Shown one piece after another: positions 8,337-17,383 of a stretch of DNA of 38,828 nt. The position numbers and the translations under genes were made by a program. The notes below the pieces were generated by a model. The model had not been told where the DNA came from. It ran no database searches and worked only from the letters and a program-made list of their open reading frames with translations. Every line of letters starts with the position of its first letter. Position 1 is the stretch's first letter. Source of the stretch: Prosthecobacter debontii (lineage in GTDB: Bacteria; Verrucomicrobiota; Verrucomicrobiia; Verrucomicrobiales; Akkermansiaceae); assembly GCA_945862245.1 (NCBI GenBank), contig CAMAXN010000022.1, forward strand, positions 1 to 38,828. The letters are read 5' to 3'.

Positions 8337-10958
8337 ATGCAAATAAAACCAATCCACTACAAGAACAGAACAGCTGTGACACTGATGACTGCAGCAGCTG
8401 CCTTGCCATTCACGATTTCCTCGGCGAATGCACAGGATGGCCTGTCCACAACGAGCGGTCTTGCCCAGCGTGAGATCATCCGTCGTCAAGAGGCTGTTGC
8501 CGAGGCGGATCGCCTGTTTATCGAGGCACGCGAAGCCTACACGAAGGAGGATTTCCAGATGGCCGTGGATAAGTTTCGCTCCGCCCTGAGCTCCTTGCCT
8601 GAGGCGCCCACCCTCGCCGACCGCCGCGCCAGCTATACCGAGCATCTTGCTGATGCCAGCGTCGCACTTGCTCAACAGTTCCGTAAAGTGGGCAAGTACG
8701 AAGAAGCTCGCAATCTACTTGACGGTGTTCTTTCTCCGCAAGTCGATCCTGATAACACCGCCGCAAAAACTGAACTAGGATACCTAGACGATCCAATTCG
8801 TACCAATCCCGCTCTGACTGATGAGCATATCAAGAACGTCGACGAAGTGAGTCGCACTCTTTATATGGCGCAAGGTAATTACGATCTCGGCAAGTTTGAT
8901 GCCGCCAAGTTGAACTACGAGGCCGTCCTTCGCATCGACGCCTACAACTCCGCTGCACGCCGCGGTATGGAAAAGATCGCCGCCACGAAAAGCGATTACT
9001 ACAGAGCCGCCTATGATCATACCCGTGCAGAGATGCTTATGCAAGTTGACGATGCATGGCAGCTTTCAGTTCCTGCCGATATTCCCGACTTGGCGCTCGG
9101 CACTGATTTCACAAATACCCCAAGCAACGGTGTTGCATACATATCCGAAAAATTGCGACGGATTATCATTCCCAGCATCAATTTCGAGGAGGGAACATCT
9201 CTAGAGGAGACGATCGATTTCATTCGCTTGCGTGCTACGGAACTCGACACACTTGAACTTAATTCAGATAGGAAAGGAGTTAATATCGTGATCCAAACTC
9301 CCCGTACAACATCAGCGGGTAGTGATGCTCTTGATGTTGCCGCTGGTGAGGGTGCTTTGCTTGGTGGATCGGATCTGGGGGCTCTTAAGCTCAACAGCTC
9401 ACTGCGTATTCGCAATATTCCGCTAGCAACGGCGCTGGAATATCTCTGCGACATGGTGGAACCCAAGCTTCGCTTTAAGGTGGATGACTTCGCTGTGACT
9501 CTTGTGCCACAGACCGATACCGGTGAGGAAAATTTCACTCGTACATTCCGAGTTCCACCTGATTTCGCTACAAACCTCAACACGGCTGGTACCGGTGAGG
9601 CTGCAGCTGAGAGTGATCCTTTCGCCGCTGATGGCGGGGGTGGTGGGCGGGAGCTACTCAAACCCCGCCCTGCCATAATCGAGTTGCTCAAGCAAAATGG
9701 CATTGTCTTTGCGGCGGGCAGCTCAGCGACACTTGGTGCTTCTGGCACACTTTTGGTTACCAATACTCCGTCCGAGCTCGACAAAATTGAGCAGTTAATT
9801 GAAGCGGTTTCTGACACTCCTAAGCAGGTCAAAATCACCACCAAATTCGTCGAAATCTCTCAGGAGAACAACGATGAACTCGGGTTCGACTGGATCGTAT
9901 CTCCTTTCGGTCTATCCGAAAACAATGTGTTCGGATCAGGCGGCACGATTGGTAGCGGAACCACCAGAAACGGAGCGGACTTCGTGAGTCCCGTCAACGG
10001 TACCACAATCCCCGGTATTCCCGCTGGTCTCAACAACGTTAGCAATATCGTAACAGGTGGTCTCCGCAGCGGTGATGCGGCGGTGAACCGAAATAGCATT
10101 GATGCGATCCTTAATAACCCGTCCCGGACTGCCCAGGCAGCAAATGTGGCGCCCGGAATCTTGGGTGTTACTGGTCTCTTCTCCGATGGCCAAATCCAAG
10201 TGATCATGCGTGGTCTATCCCAGAAAAAAGGTACAGATCTTATGACGGCTCCCTCGATTACGGCGCGCTCCGGCCAGAAAGCTACCATTGAGGTGATACG
10301 TGAATTCATTTACCCAACCGAATACGAACCCCCAGAACTACCACAGGGCGGCGGCGGCGGTGCCGGCGGCTTCGGCGGAACTACCACGGTTAATAATATC
10401 GCGACCCCCGCGACCCCCACTTCATTCGAGACAAAGAATCTCGGTGTCACCTTGGAAATTGAGCCCACGATCGGTGAAAATGATTTCGTAATTGATGTTC
10501 GCTTTCTTCCGGAAATTGTCGAGTTTGAAGGTTTTATCAACTATGGTAGCCCGATCCTCTCGCCCGGCTCCGATCTTTTCGGTAATGCGGTCAGTACTGT
10601 GATCACCGAGAACCGCATTGAGATGCCAGTCTTCTCGAGGCGCAGCGTCAATACCTCGCTAACTATCTATGACGGATATACTATCGCTTTTGGTGGTCTA
10701 ATGCGTGAGGATGTCCAGAAGGTTGAGGATAAAGTGCCGATTCTCGGTGATATTCCACTGATCGGGCGCTTGTTCCAATCGGAGGGTGAAAACCGGATCA
10801 AGAGTAATCTGATTATATTCCTCACCTCACAGATCATTGATGCCACCGGACGTCCACTTCGCGGCGACTCCGGTGAGACGCCTACTATAGCGCCGGAAAC
10901 TACCGTGTTTGATGGTGGAGTCCTCCCCTCGGTTACTCCGCTTGATCTCCCGGAATAA
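8337..10958 (+). CDS. Type II/III/IV secretin with N-terminal TPR region (PilQ-like, Amuc_1098-like)
   Basis: This is an outer-membrane channel protein of 873 residues. It has a signal peptide (cleavage near SANAQ, about 32), TPR-like helical repeats (about 48-215), STN/N-domain-like segments (about 275-395 and 445-495), and the secretin core from about 495. The core includes the QVKITTKFVEIS strand, the PSITARSGQKATI segment and the family signature VPILGDIPLIGRLF at 800-813. A glycine run (about 671-681) sits in the gate region. It is the last gene of the pilus cluster, which is followed by a strong terminator. The family is certain. Whether it serves pili, secretion or DNA uptake is not decided by the sequence; no pilin or PilB/PilT ATPase is in the window. 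Confidence 0.95.
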   Translation: MQIKPIHYKNRTAVTLMTAAAALPFTISSANAQDGLSTTSGLAQREIIRRQEAVAEADRLFIEAREAYTKEDFQMAVDKFRSALSSLPEAPTLADRRASYTEHLADASVALAQQFRKVGKYEEARNLLDGVLSPQVDPDNTAAKTELGYLDDPIRTNPALTDEHIKNVDEVSRTLYMAQGNYDLGKFDAAKLNYEAVLRIDAYNSAARRGMEKIAATKSDYYRAAYDHTRAEMLMQVDDAWQLSVPADIPDLALGTDFTNTPSNGVAYISEKLRRIIIPSINFEEGTSLEETIDFIRLRATELDTLELNSDRKGVNIVIQTPRTTSAGSDALDVAAGEGALLGGSDLGALKLNSSLRIRNIPLATALEYLCDMVEPKLRFKVDDFAVTLVPQTDTGEENFTRTFRVPPDFATNLNTAGTGEAAAESDPFAADGGGGGRELLKPRPAIIELLKQNGIVFAAGSSATLGASGTLLVTNTPSELDKIEQLIEAVSDTPKQVKITTKFVEISQENNDELGFDWIVSPFGLSENNVFGSGGTIGSGTTRNGADFVSPVNGTTIPGIPAGLNNVSNIVTGGLRSGDAAVNRNSIDAILNNPSRTAQAANVAPGILGVTGLFSDGQIQVIMRGLSQKKGTDLMTAPSITARSGQKATIEVIREFIYPTEYEPPELPQGGGGGAGGFGGTTTVNNIATPATPTSFETKNLGVTLEIEPTIGENDFVIDVRFLPEIVEFEGFINYGSPILSPGSDLFGNAVSTVITENRIEMPVFSRRSVNTSLTIYDGYTIAFGGLMREDVQKVEDKVPILGDIPLIGRLFQSEGENRIKSNLIIFLTSQIIDATGRPLRGDSGETPTIAPETTVFDGGVLPSVTPLDLPE

Positions 10959-10980
10959 GCGATCGGATTCATCAAATGTC

Positions 10981-11009
10981 AGGGCGGGAGGTGACTCCCG
11001 CCCTTTTTC
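10981..11009 (+). terminator. Rho-independent terminator of the pilus/secretin operon
   Basis: A perfect 10-bp stem (AGGGCGGGAG paired with CTCCCGCCCT), a GTGA loop and a following T-rich run (TTTTCT) lie 22 bases after the secretin stop and just before deoB. Confidence 0.92.
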
Positions 11010-11045
11010 TTGGCCTACGCTTGCGTCCGAAGTATTTATTTCGTC

Positions 11046-12170
11046 ATGGCTAAGAGAGTTATTGTGATTGTCCTTGATTCGGTTGGATGCGGAGGAGCCG
11101 CAGATGCCGCCGCATACGGTGATGAAGGAGCGGATACCCTCGGGCATCTTTTCAGCGGGATACCCGGACTTCAACTTCCGAACCTCGACTCATTGGGTCT
11201 TGCTCGTTTAATAGGTAGGGACATCCAGACACATAAAACTGGCTTCTCTCACGCCTTCCGCCTCGCGGAGTGTTCTTCGGGTAAGGATACCACGACCGGA
11301 CATTGGGAGCTGATGGGCTGCGTTACCGAAAAGCCTTTTTACACCTATGATAAATTTCCCGATGATTTTTTGGAAGAACTGAGGGTAGTGGGTGGTACGG
11401 GTTTCCTCGGCAACAAAGCGGCTTCTGGAACCGAAATTCTGATGGAACTTGGCGAGGAGCACATACGGACGGGAAAACCTATTCTTTATACGAGCGCGGA
11501 CAGTGTGCTGCAGATCGCTGCGCATGAGGAAAACTTCGGCCTCGCAAGGCTACTGGAACTTTGCCGCACGGCGAGACGGATTTTGGATGAACGCGGGATG
11601 CGTGTGGGTCGTGTGATTGCACGGCCTTTTATAGGGGAGTCAGTATCGGGCTTCAAAAGGACAGAGCACCGCCACGATTATTCCCTGTTGCCCAGTGAGA
11701 CCACTTTGGATCGATTGGCAACGCGCGGGGTAAAAGTCATCGGAGTTGGTAAGGTTTCGGATATCTTTGCAGGCAAGGGTATTTCCGAATCCCACCCCAC
11801 CAATAACAATCGTGCCGGAATGGAACAGATCGACCGCCTATGGTCGATTTCAACTAATAGTGATCGTTTTGTATTGGCGAACCTTTTGGATTTCGATTCT
11901 CTCTATGGCCATCGTCGCGATCCTGTTGGTTACGCCAGCTGCCTGATGGAATTTGACGATTGGTTGGGTAACTTTCTCGGAAAAATAGGGGTTGGGGATT
12001 TGCTCATTATCACAGCCGATCATGGCAATGATGCCTACTACCGTGGCACCGATCACACGCGGGAGCAGGTTCCTTGCCTATTGCTTTCCGGAGGCAGTTT
12101 TGACCCCGGCAATATGACGGTTTTCTCCGATGTGGCTCAAGTGGTGGAGCGCTTTTTTGGCTTAAAATGA
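11046..12170 (+). CDS. deoB: Phosphopentomutase
   Basis: DeoB interconverts (deoxy)ribose 1-phosphate and 5-phosphate in nucleoside salvage; it is a cytoplasmic metalloenzyme of the alkaline phosphatase superfamily. The 374-residue protein begins with VIVIVLDSVGCGG (metal-binding Asp), then GADTLGH and KDTTTGHWELMG (phosphorylated Thr region). It ends with ADHGND and TDHTRE, which carry the remaining metal ligands. The ATG at 11046 is chosen because the family begins immediately after it; the frame is open to 11010 but that part overlaps the terminator region. It appears to be a single-gene unit, with no other deo gene nearby. Confidence 0.95.
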   Translation: MAKRVIVIVLDSVGCGGAADAAAYGDEGADTLGHLFSGIPGLQLPNLDSLGLARLIGRDIQTHKTGFSHAFRLAECSSGKDTTTGHWELMGCVTEKPFYTYDKFPDDFLEELRVVGGTGFLGNKAASGTEILMELGEEHIRTGKPILYTSADSVLQIAAHEENFGLARLLELCRTARRILDERGMRVGRVIARPFIGESVSGFKRTEHRHDYSLLPSETTLDRLATRGVKVIGVGKVSDIFAGKGISESHPTNNNRAGMEQIDRLWSISTNSDRFVLANLLDFDSLYGHRRDPVGYASCLMEFDDWLGNFLGKIGVGDLLIITADHGNDAYYRGTDHTREQVPCLLLSGGSFDPGNMTVFSDVAQVVERFFGLK

Positions 12171-12210
12171 GAACTTGCCAGCCTGCGCGAATTTTAATAA
12201 TCAGCCTGAT

Positions 12211-12236
12211 GTCAGTACGGCACAAGTACGGTCTGA
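12211..12236. promoter_or_regulatory. Small direct/inverted repeat upstream of the RRM gene
   Basis: Between deoB and the RRM gene, AGTACGG occurs twice 12 bases apart, enclosed by GTCAG and CTGAC. This could be an operator or a small hairpin in the RRM gene leader. It is short and could be chance. Confidence 0.25.
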
Positions 12237-12311
12237 CGCGCTTCGTCCGGTCTCTAGCGCCATGGTCTCGGGAAGCGTTTATTGTGATGGCGTGACTAAA
12301 AAATAATACAA

Positions 12312-12767
12312 ATGGACATCTATGTGGGCAACCTGCCCTACACCGCTACCGAGGAAGACGTTACTGATCTCTTCGCCGCCTACAGCCCGGTTGAACGGGT
12401 CAAAATCATCACCGACCGCGAGACGGGCCGCTCCAAAGGCTTCGCATTCGTAACACTTGGTGACCAAAGCCAGCTGAATGCCTCGATTGAGGCTCTCAAT
12501 GGGCATGAATTCCAGGGCCGCGCGCTCCGGGTGAACGCTTCTGAACCAAAGGAACCACGTCCAGGCGGATTCCGTAGCGGCGGCGGCGGCGGCGGCGGCG
12601 GTTATGGTGGTGGCGGTTATGGTGGTGGTGGGGGTGGTGGTGGTGGGGATCGCAGAGGTGGCGGTCATAAGGGCGGTGGCTACAAGGGCGGCGGCGGAGA
12701 TCGCCGTGGTGGTGCTGGCGGTGGTTACAAGGGTGGTGGTGGTCGTAACAACGACGATTGGGGTTGA
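12312..12767 (+). CDS. Glycine-rich RNA-binding protein with one RRM domain
   Basis: Residues 1-80 are a complete RNA recognition motif, with RNP2 (IYVGNL) at the start and RNP1 (KGFAFVTL) at about 42-49. The C-terminal half (about 85-151) is low-complexity Gly with Arg, Lys and Tyr (GGYGGGG and YKGGGG units), like bacterial and plant cold-associated glycine-rich RNA-binding proteins. Such proteins bind single-stranded RNA in the cytoplasm; the specific targets are unknown. The ATG at 12312 follows an A/T-rich stretch without a ribosome binding site. The Gly region is coded by dense GGN repeats (from about 12582), which may change length by slippage. The gene is transcribed alone and has its own terminator. 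Confidence 0.92.
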   Translation: MDIYVGNLPYTATEEDVTDLFAAYSPVERVKIITDRETGRSKGFAFVTLGDQSQLNASIEALNGHEFQGRALRVNASEPKEPRPGGFRSGGGGGGGGYGGGGYGGGGGGGGGDRRGGGHKGGGYKGGGGDRRGGAGGGYKGGGGRNNDDWG

Positions 12768-12793
12768 TCCAAAAAAAACTGTATATCCTTATA

Positions 12794-12830
12794 GCATCCG
12801 TTCCCTTTTTGGAACGGATGCTTTTTATTT
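12794..12830 (+). terminator. Rho-independent terminator of the RRM gene
   Basis: An 11-bp perfect stem (GCATCCGTTCC with GGAACGGATGC), a 6-base loop and a T-rich tail. The tail overlaps the stop codon of the convergent alr gene. Confidence 0.92.
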
Positions 12831-13949
12831 GCTGTGCAGAGGAAGATAGCTGCGGGTCACACGCGGAGTGATAGCAGTAAGAATTTCCCATGCGATTGTA
12901 TCCGCGTGCGCGGCCAGATCGGCCACTGGGATATGCTTTCCGAAAAGCTCCACCTCATCGCCGCAGCGGATGTCGCTTTGATCGGGAAGCTCTACCATGA
13001 TCTGATCCATAGTTACACGGCCTATGACGGGATGTTTCGCCCCGCGGATGTAAACCTCCGCGCCTTTGCCTGAGATGTGGCGCGGGTATCCGTCGCCGTA
13101 ACCGATGCCGACTGTGGCGATGCGGGTGGGGCGTTTCGTAACGAAGCTGCGCCCGTATGAAACGCCGTGGCCGGCGGGCAGCGTCCTCACCAGAGTAACG
13201 CGTGATTTCAGTGACATAACATTTTTCAGCGATTTCTGAAAGCTAGGTATTGGCGAGATTCCATAAAGCATTAGGCCGGGGCGAGCGAGATTGCGACAGC
13301 CCATTGGATAGCCGAGGATGCCCGCGCTATTGGAAAGATGCCGCCAAAGAAAGTGTTCCGCACCACCGAGTTTCTCCACTGTACTTTCAAATGAATTGAT
13401 CTGCCGCCATGTGAATTCCTCATCTTCATCAGCGGATGACAAATGGGATGCGATGCCCTCGATCTCTAGCGAATCAATCATCAAAAGCTTAGCGAAATGA
13501 TCTTCGATACCTTCGGCTAAGAAACCTCCGCGCCCCATCCCCGTATCGACTGCGATATGTACAGCGAGCTTGACGCCTCGGCGTCGGGCGATAGCGGCGA
13601 ACTCTTCCGCTTCCTCAATGGACGAGATGCAGGGGGTGATGTTCCTCGCGACGATTTCCTCGCGCTCCGCTTCCCAGGTCGCTCCTAACAGATAGATACG
13701 TGAACAAACTCCGGCTTCGCGGATGCGGCGCGCTTCACCGATATTTGCAACACCGAGGAACTCAACCCCCGCGCCTTCTAGCGTGCAGGAAATTACCTCT
13801 AGCCCGTGTCCATATGCCCCGGCTTTTACAACTGCCATGATCCCGCAACCCGATGCCTTGCGCGCGAAGGAGAGGTTTTCTATCAGGGCTGCGGTGTCGA
13901 TCTCGACCCAGGCGCGCGGGGGCGAGATCGGGCTATCAGGAAGGTTCAC
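12825..13949 (-). CDS. alr: Alanine racemase
   Basis: Alr is a PLP enzyme that makes D-alanine for peptidoglycan. The 374-residue product shows the N-terminal barrel with the PLP Lys in VVKAGAYGHG (K42; the usual Asp after KA is Gly here), DTGMGRGG, HLSNSAG, RPGLMLYG, the GYGDGYPR region near the catalytic tyrosine and TMDQIMVE. The start is GTG at 13949. The gene converges on the RRM gene and is divergent from the tricorn-like gene, with 77 bases between starts. With ddl and murC-murB elsewhere in the window it supplies the D-Ala-D-Ala branch of cell-wall synthesis. Confidence 0.94.
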   Translation of the reverse strand: MNLPDSPISPPRAWVEIDTAALIENLSFARKASGCGIMAVVKAGAYGHGLEVISCTLEGAGVEFLGVANIGEARRIREAGVCSRIYLLGATWEAEREEIVARNITPCISSIEEAEEFAAIARRRGVKLAVHIAVDTGMGRGGFLAEGIEDHFAKLLMIDSLEIEGIASHLSSADEDEEFTWRQINSFESTVEKLGGAEHFLWRHLSNSAGILGYPMGCRNLARPGLMLYGISPIPSFQKSLKNVMSLKSRVTLVRTLPAGHGVSYGRSFVTKRPTRIATVGIGYGDGYPRHISGKGAEVYIRGAKHPVIGRVTMDQIMVELPDQSDIRCGDEVELFGKHIPVADLAAHADTIAWEILTAITPRVTRSYLPLHSK

Positions 13950-14026
13950 GACGACGAGAGTAGCCGCCGCCGGCGCATCCGCAAGTTCCCGCTTGCCCTA
14001 GCTGTGCGGTGCGGGTTGCTTTGCCT

Positions 14027-17000
14027 ATGCGGTTTCTATTGGCGGCTATTCCTTTGTTTTTCTCTTTTTCCGGAACGGCTAAGGAGATACCTATGCGCGG
14101 AATTGCGTGGCCCGCACTTTCATCCGATGGCGAAACGTTGGCTTTTGAATGGCTGAACGATATCTGGCTCGCTCCTTCGGCCGGAGGTGAGGCGGTGCGG
14201 GTGTTGAAATCGCCCGAGCGTGAGGCCTATCCCATGTTCTCCCCGGACGGGGAGCGGATTTATTTTGGATCCGAGGCTTCGGGTTCCGTCCAGTTGCATT
14301 CCGTGAAAACGGACGGTTCAGATCCCCGAATCCATACGCAGCATTCCGAAGGAAGTATTCCGGAAGCAATTTCGGCGGATGGATCATTTGCCATTGTCCG
14401 AGGTTTTCGCGACAGCTCTGGATATAAGCCATTCCGGTTATTGAAGGTAGATCTAGTGACGGACTCCCGCGAACTGGAACTCTTCGATGCCACGGCGAAT
14501 TCGGTTGCAGTCTCGCCGGATGGAGAACGATTCCTCTTTTGCCGGGGCGGCGAGCAGCTCTACCGGCAGGGTTATCGCGGTTCGCGCGCCTCCTCAATTC
14601 ATCTTTATAATTCGGCAAGTAACCGCTTCAAAACGCTGATCTCGGAAGAAAGCGAAGCCCGCATGCCGCTATGGAAGCCGGACGGAAAAGGTTTCTACTA
14701 TGCCTCCAATAGGGACGGTTCCTTCGAGATCTGGGAGGGGGACATCGACGGTAAGCCGCATCGCCGCCTGACCTCCATTGGAGATACTGGTGTCGTGCTG
14801 CGGATGCTCTCTGCGGATGGTAAAGTGATGCTATTTCGCTCTGGGCAGGAGGTTTATCGGTTTGAGCCCAGAGGCTCCGCTCAGCCCGTCGCATTGGCGT
14901 TCCACACCAAGGAAGAGTTGCCTGACCGCTCCAAGCGAAAGGAGCGTATCACCGGGACATTGTTCGCAGCGTTTTCTTCGGACGGCGGGCGCGTTGTGTT
15001 CTCCTCGGCGGGTGATCTTTGGACGATGGTGGAGGGCGAATCCTCGCCTCGTCGCATGACCGAGACGGATGCAGTTGATGAGCGAGAGCCGGTGTTTTCC
15101 GTCGATGGCAAAGAGATCCTTTTTCTCCGCGACGATGGGAGCAAGGTTGAGGTCTGCTACGCTGGCTGGGATTCGGGAAAGCTGGAAAAAATTCAAATAA
15201 TCGCATCGTCTGGAAAATCAAAGCGTAGCCTGAAGGTTAGCCCATGTGGCAAGCAGGTGTCCTGGCTCGAGGCGACCGGCGATTTGGTGACGTCTCCCCT
15301 GCATGATGGAGCAGCGAAAGTGGTAGCAAAGGCTTGGGACACCCCTACCTACGATTGGTCGCCTAATGGGAAATTACTCGTTATGTCGGCCAAGGATATA
15401 CACTCGAATCGCGATATCTTTCTGGTTCCCGCCGATGGCTCCTGGCCTCCCATCAATCTCACTCGGCATCCCTCTTTTGAAGGCTCCCCAAAATTTTCCC
15501 CGGATGGCAGATACATCATTTTTACTGCGAGGCGGGAGCCAGATGGAATTGCGAGGCTGTGGCTATTTGATGTCAGTGCGGATCCTGAAAAAATCTCCGC
15601 CTCGCTGCGGCCACTTGATACGGACATTGGTGAGCCGACACGGGTGATCTGGGCGGCGGATTCACAATCCGTGCTTTTCCAAAGCCGAGATACGGATGAC
15701 AAGACGATTTACTCCGTTCCTCTGGATGGTGGAGAAGTCACCGAGTTCTCAGATTTCCGTGGCATAGCGGAAGGCATGGGCACGGATGGTCGCTCATTCT
15801 GGCGCGTCGACAGGGTGCCCGTTGTCTTTCATAAGGGTAGGCTAACGCGTTTTGAATTCTCGTTTTCTGTGGAGCAATTCCGCCCGGAGCGGCTTCGGCT
15901 CGGCTTCCGCCGGATCTGGCGCACATTGGGAGAGCACTTTTACGATGAGACGATGAATGGCAAGGACTGGCCTGCCATGCTGGCGAAATATGAGGACGCG
16001 GCAGCGGGTGCAATCGATTCCAGGCAGTTCGACCGGGTCGTCGCGCAATTGCTAGGTGAACTGAACGCGTCACACCTCACTTTTAAAACCTCACCCTGGG
16101 GTGTTCCGACACAACCGGAAGTTATGGAGAAACCGACCGCTTTTTCAGGTCTGACTTTCCAAAATTCATGGGATGGAAAGCTATTAATCGAAAAAGTGCT
16201 GAATGGCTCGCCGATCTCACTCGTCGCAGGTGCTCCTGTTCCAGGGGAAACAGTGCTGCGCATTGGCGGCAAAAAAGTGGACGCCCAGACTCCCCTCCAC
16301 GTGCTTTTCAAAGGAGCGAAAGGCAGTGCGTTTCCAATTACCGTCGCATCCAAAAATGGAGTAGAAAGGACGCTTGAATTGCTTCCCATCTCATACAGCA
16401 GGGCTAGGTGGTTGGATCGTGCGGCAAAGTTGAAACGCGCAGAATTTGCTGTGGTGGAGAACAACAAAAAAATTGCTTACCTGCCTTTCCGAAAAATGAA
16501 ATCGGATGATTTGCTCGATCTTTCGACAGAGGTATACCGCGCCTCGCTTGATGCTGAGGGATTGATTCTTGACCTACGCGACAACCTCGGAGGTCGCGTG
16601 GCGGATCAGTTACTCGGACTTTTCTACCAACCTCTGCACACGTTCACAATACCGCGTGGCGGGGAAAGGGGATACCCTGTGGATCGCCGCTTCTGCCCGG
16701 TGTGGGATGGCCCAATGGTCGTCCTGTGCAACGAGAATACTTATTCCAACGCCGAGATATTCTGCCATGCATTCAAGCGCCTAGGCCGCGGTAAGTTGGT
16801 CGGTATGCCAACGAACGGCGGGGTTATTTCCGCCGTAACAATACGAATTCCGGAGGTCGGGGAACTACAGATTCCCTTTCGCGGTTGGTTCCATGCGGAT
16901 TCGGGGCGCGACTTAGAACTCAACGGCGCGGTGCCAGATCTTATCGTTCCCTTTAGTCCGGAGGATCAGTTGAAAGACCTAGATCCCCAGTTCGACGCAG

Positions 17001-17074
17001 CACTCCGCGTACTGAATGAAGCGATCGCTGCGAAAAACGAAGAAGTCTCACCCATTCTGAAGTCCAAGAAATGA
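14027..17074 (+). CDS. Secreted tricorn-like S41 protease
   Basis: The 1015-residue protein has a signal peptide (about 1-18), two TolB/WD-like propeller regions with repeated FSPDG/SADG motifs (about 25-290 and 305-590), a C1-type helical segment, a PDZ-like domain (about 700-780) and an S41 catalytic domain. Compared with archaeal tricorn core residues I see SH in ELNASHL (about S682-H683), the nucleophile in NTYSNAEIF (about S907) and a Glu in LELNGAVPD (about E964). The Asp after the nucleophile in tricorn is Asn here. It probably degrades peptides outside the cytoplasm. The ATG at 14027 gives a clean signal peptide; an in-frame GTG lies at 14009. Confidence 0.87.
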   Translation: MRFLLAAIPLFFSFSGTAKEIPMRGIAWPALSSDGETLAFEWLNDIWLAPSAGGEAVRVLKSPEREAYPMFSPDGERIYFGSEASGSVQLHSVKTDGSDPRIHTQHSEGSIPEAISADGSFAIVRGFRDSSGYKPFRLLKVDLVTDSRELELFDATANSVAVSPDGERFLFCRGGEQLYRQGYRGSRASSIHLYNSASNRFKTLISEESEARMPLWKPDGKGFYYASNRDGSFEIWEGDIDGKPHRRLTSIGDTGVVLRMLSADGKVMLFRSGQEVYRFEPRGSAQPVALAFHTKEELPDRSKRKERITGTLFAAFSSDGGRVVFSSAGDLWTMVEGESSPRRMTETDAVDEREPVFSVDGKEILFLRDDGSKVEVCYAGWDSGKLEKIQIIASSGKSKRSLKVSPCGKQVSWLEATGDLVTSPLHDGAAKVVAKAWDTPTYDWSPNGKLLVMSAKDIHSNRDIFLVPADGSWPPINLTRHPSFEGSPKFSPDGRYIIFTARREPDGIARLWLFDVSADPEKISASLRPLDTDIGEPTRVIWAADSQSVLFQSRDTDDKTIYSVPLDGGEVTEFSDFRGIAEGMGTDGRSFWRVDRVPVVFHKGRLTRFEFSFSVEQFRPERLRLGFRRIWRTLGEHFYDETMNGKDWPAMLAKYEDAAAGAIDSRQFDRVVAQLLGELNASHLTFKTSPWGVPTQPEVMEKPTAFSGLTFQNSWDGKLLIEKVLNGSPISLVAGAPVPGETVLRIGGKKVDAQTPLHVLFKGAKGSAFPITVASKNGVERTLELLPISYSRARWLDRAAKLKRAEFAVVENNKKIAYLPFRKMKSDDLLDLSTEVYRASLDAEGLILDLRDNLGGRVADQLLGLFYQPLHTFTIPRGGERGYPVDRRFCPVWDGPMVVLCNENTYSNAEIFCHAFKRLGRGKLVGMPTNGGVISAVTIRIPEVGELQIPFRGWFHADSGRDLELNGAVPDLIVPFSPEDQLKDLDPQFDAALRVLNEAIAAKNEEVSPILKSKK

Positions 17075-17383
17075 GCTGCGCAATACCTATGTCCCTAGTT
17101 TCCTAGATTAGGGGAAAAGCCCTTCCGAATCAAAAAGAGAATCAAGGATCACCGCAGATACATATGGATGAGATAGTTGAAGAAATACATTTTTGTACAT
17201 TTTGAGAGATGTTGAAAGAGCCAAGCCACGGTCGAACTAGTCATTCCCGTCTTTTCATTAGTATGATACGTGTCTATTCGTGATTTGAATGCTTACCCTT
17301 GTTGGTGAAAGAATTCTATCCCGAACCCCTCGACTCTTCCCTTGCGGATAGTGGTGATGGGCATTTGAATCCGCTTGTACCTA
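17075..17383. other. Intergenic region before tatC
   Basis: About 309 bases, A/T-richer than the flanking genes. I see no ORF, no RNA gene and no convincing terminator (only a weak 5-bp CCCTA/TAGGG hairpin after the tricorn-like gene). It probably holds the tatC promoter, but I cannot place it. Confidence 0.4.

Noticed and set aside
12597..12740. Gly-rich repeat in the RRM gene as a CRISPR-like or minisatellite array.
   Set aside because: The repeats are codon-scale GGN units in frame with a protein; there are no spacers.
17075..17383. Possible small RNA or riboswitch before tatC.
   Set aside because: I could not find a conserved-looking fold or a recognised riboswitch core by eye.
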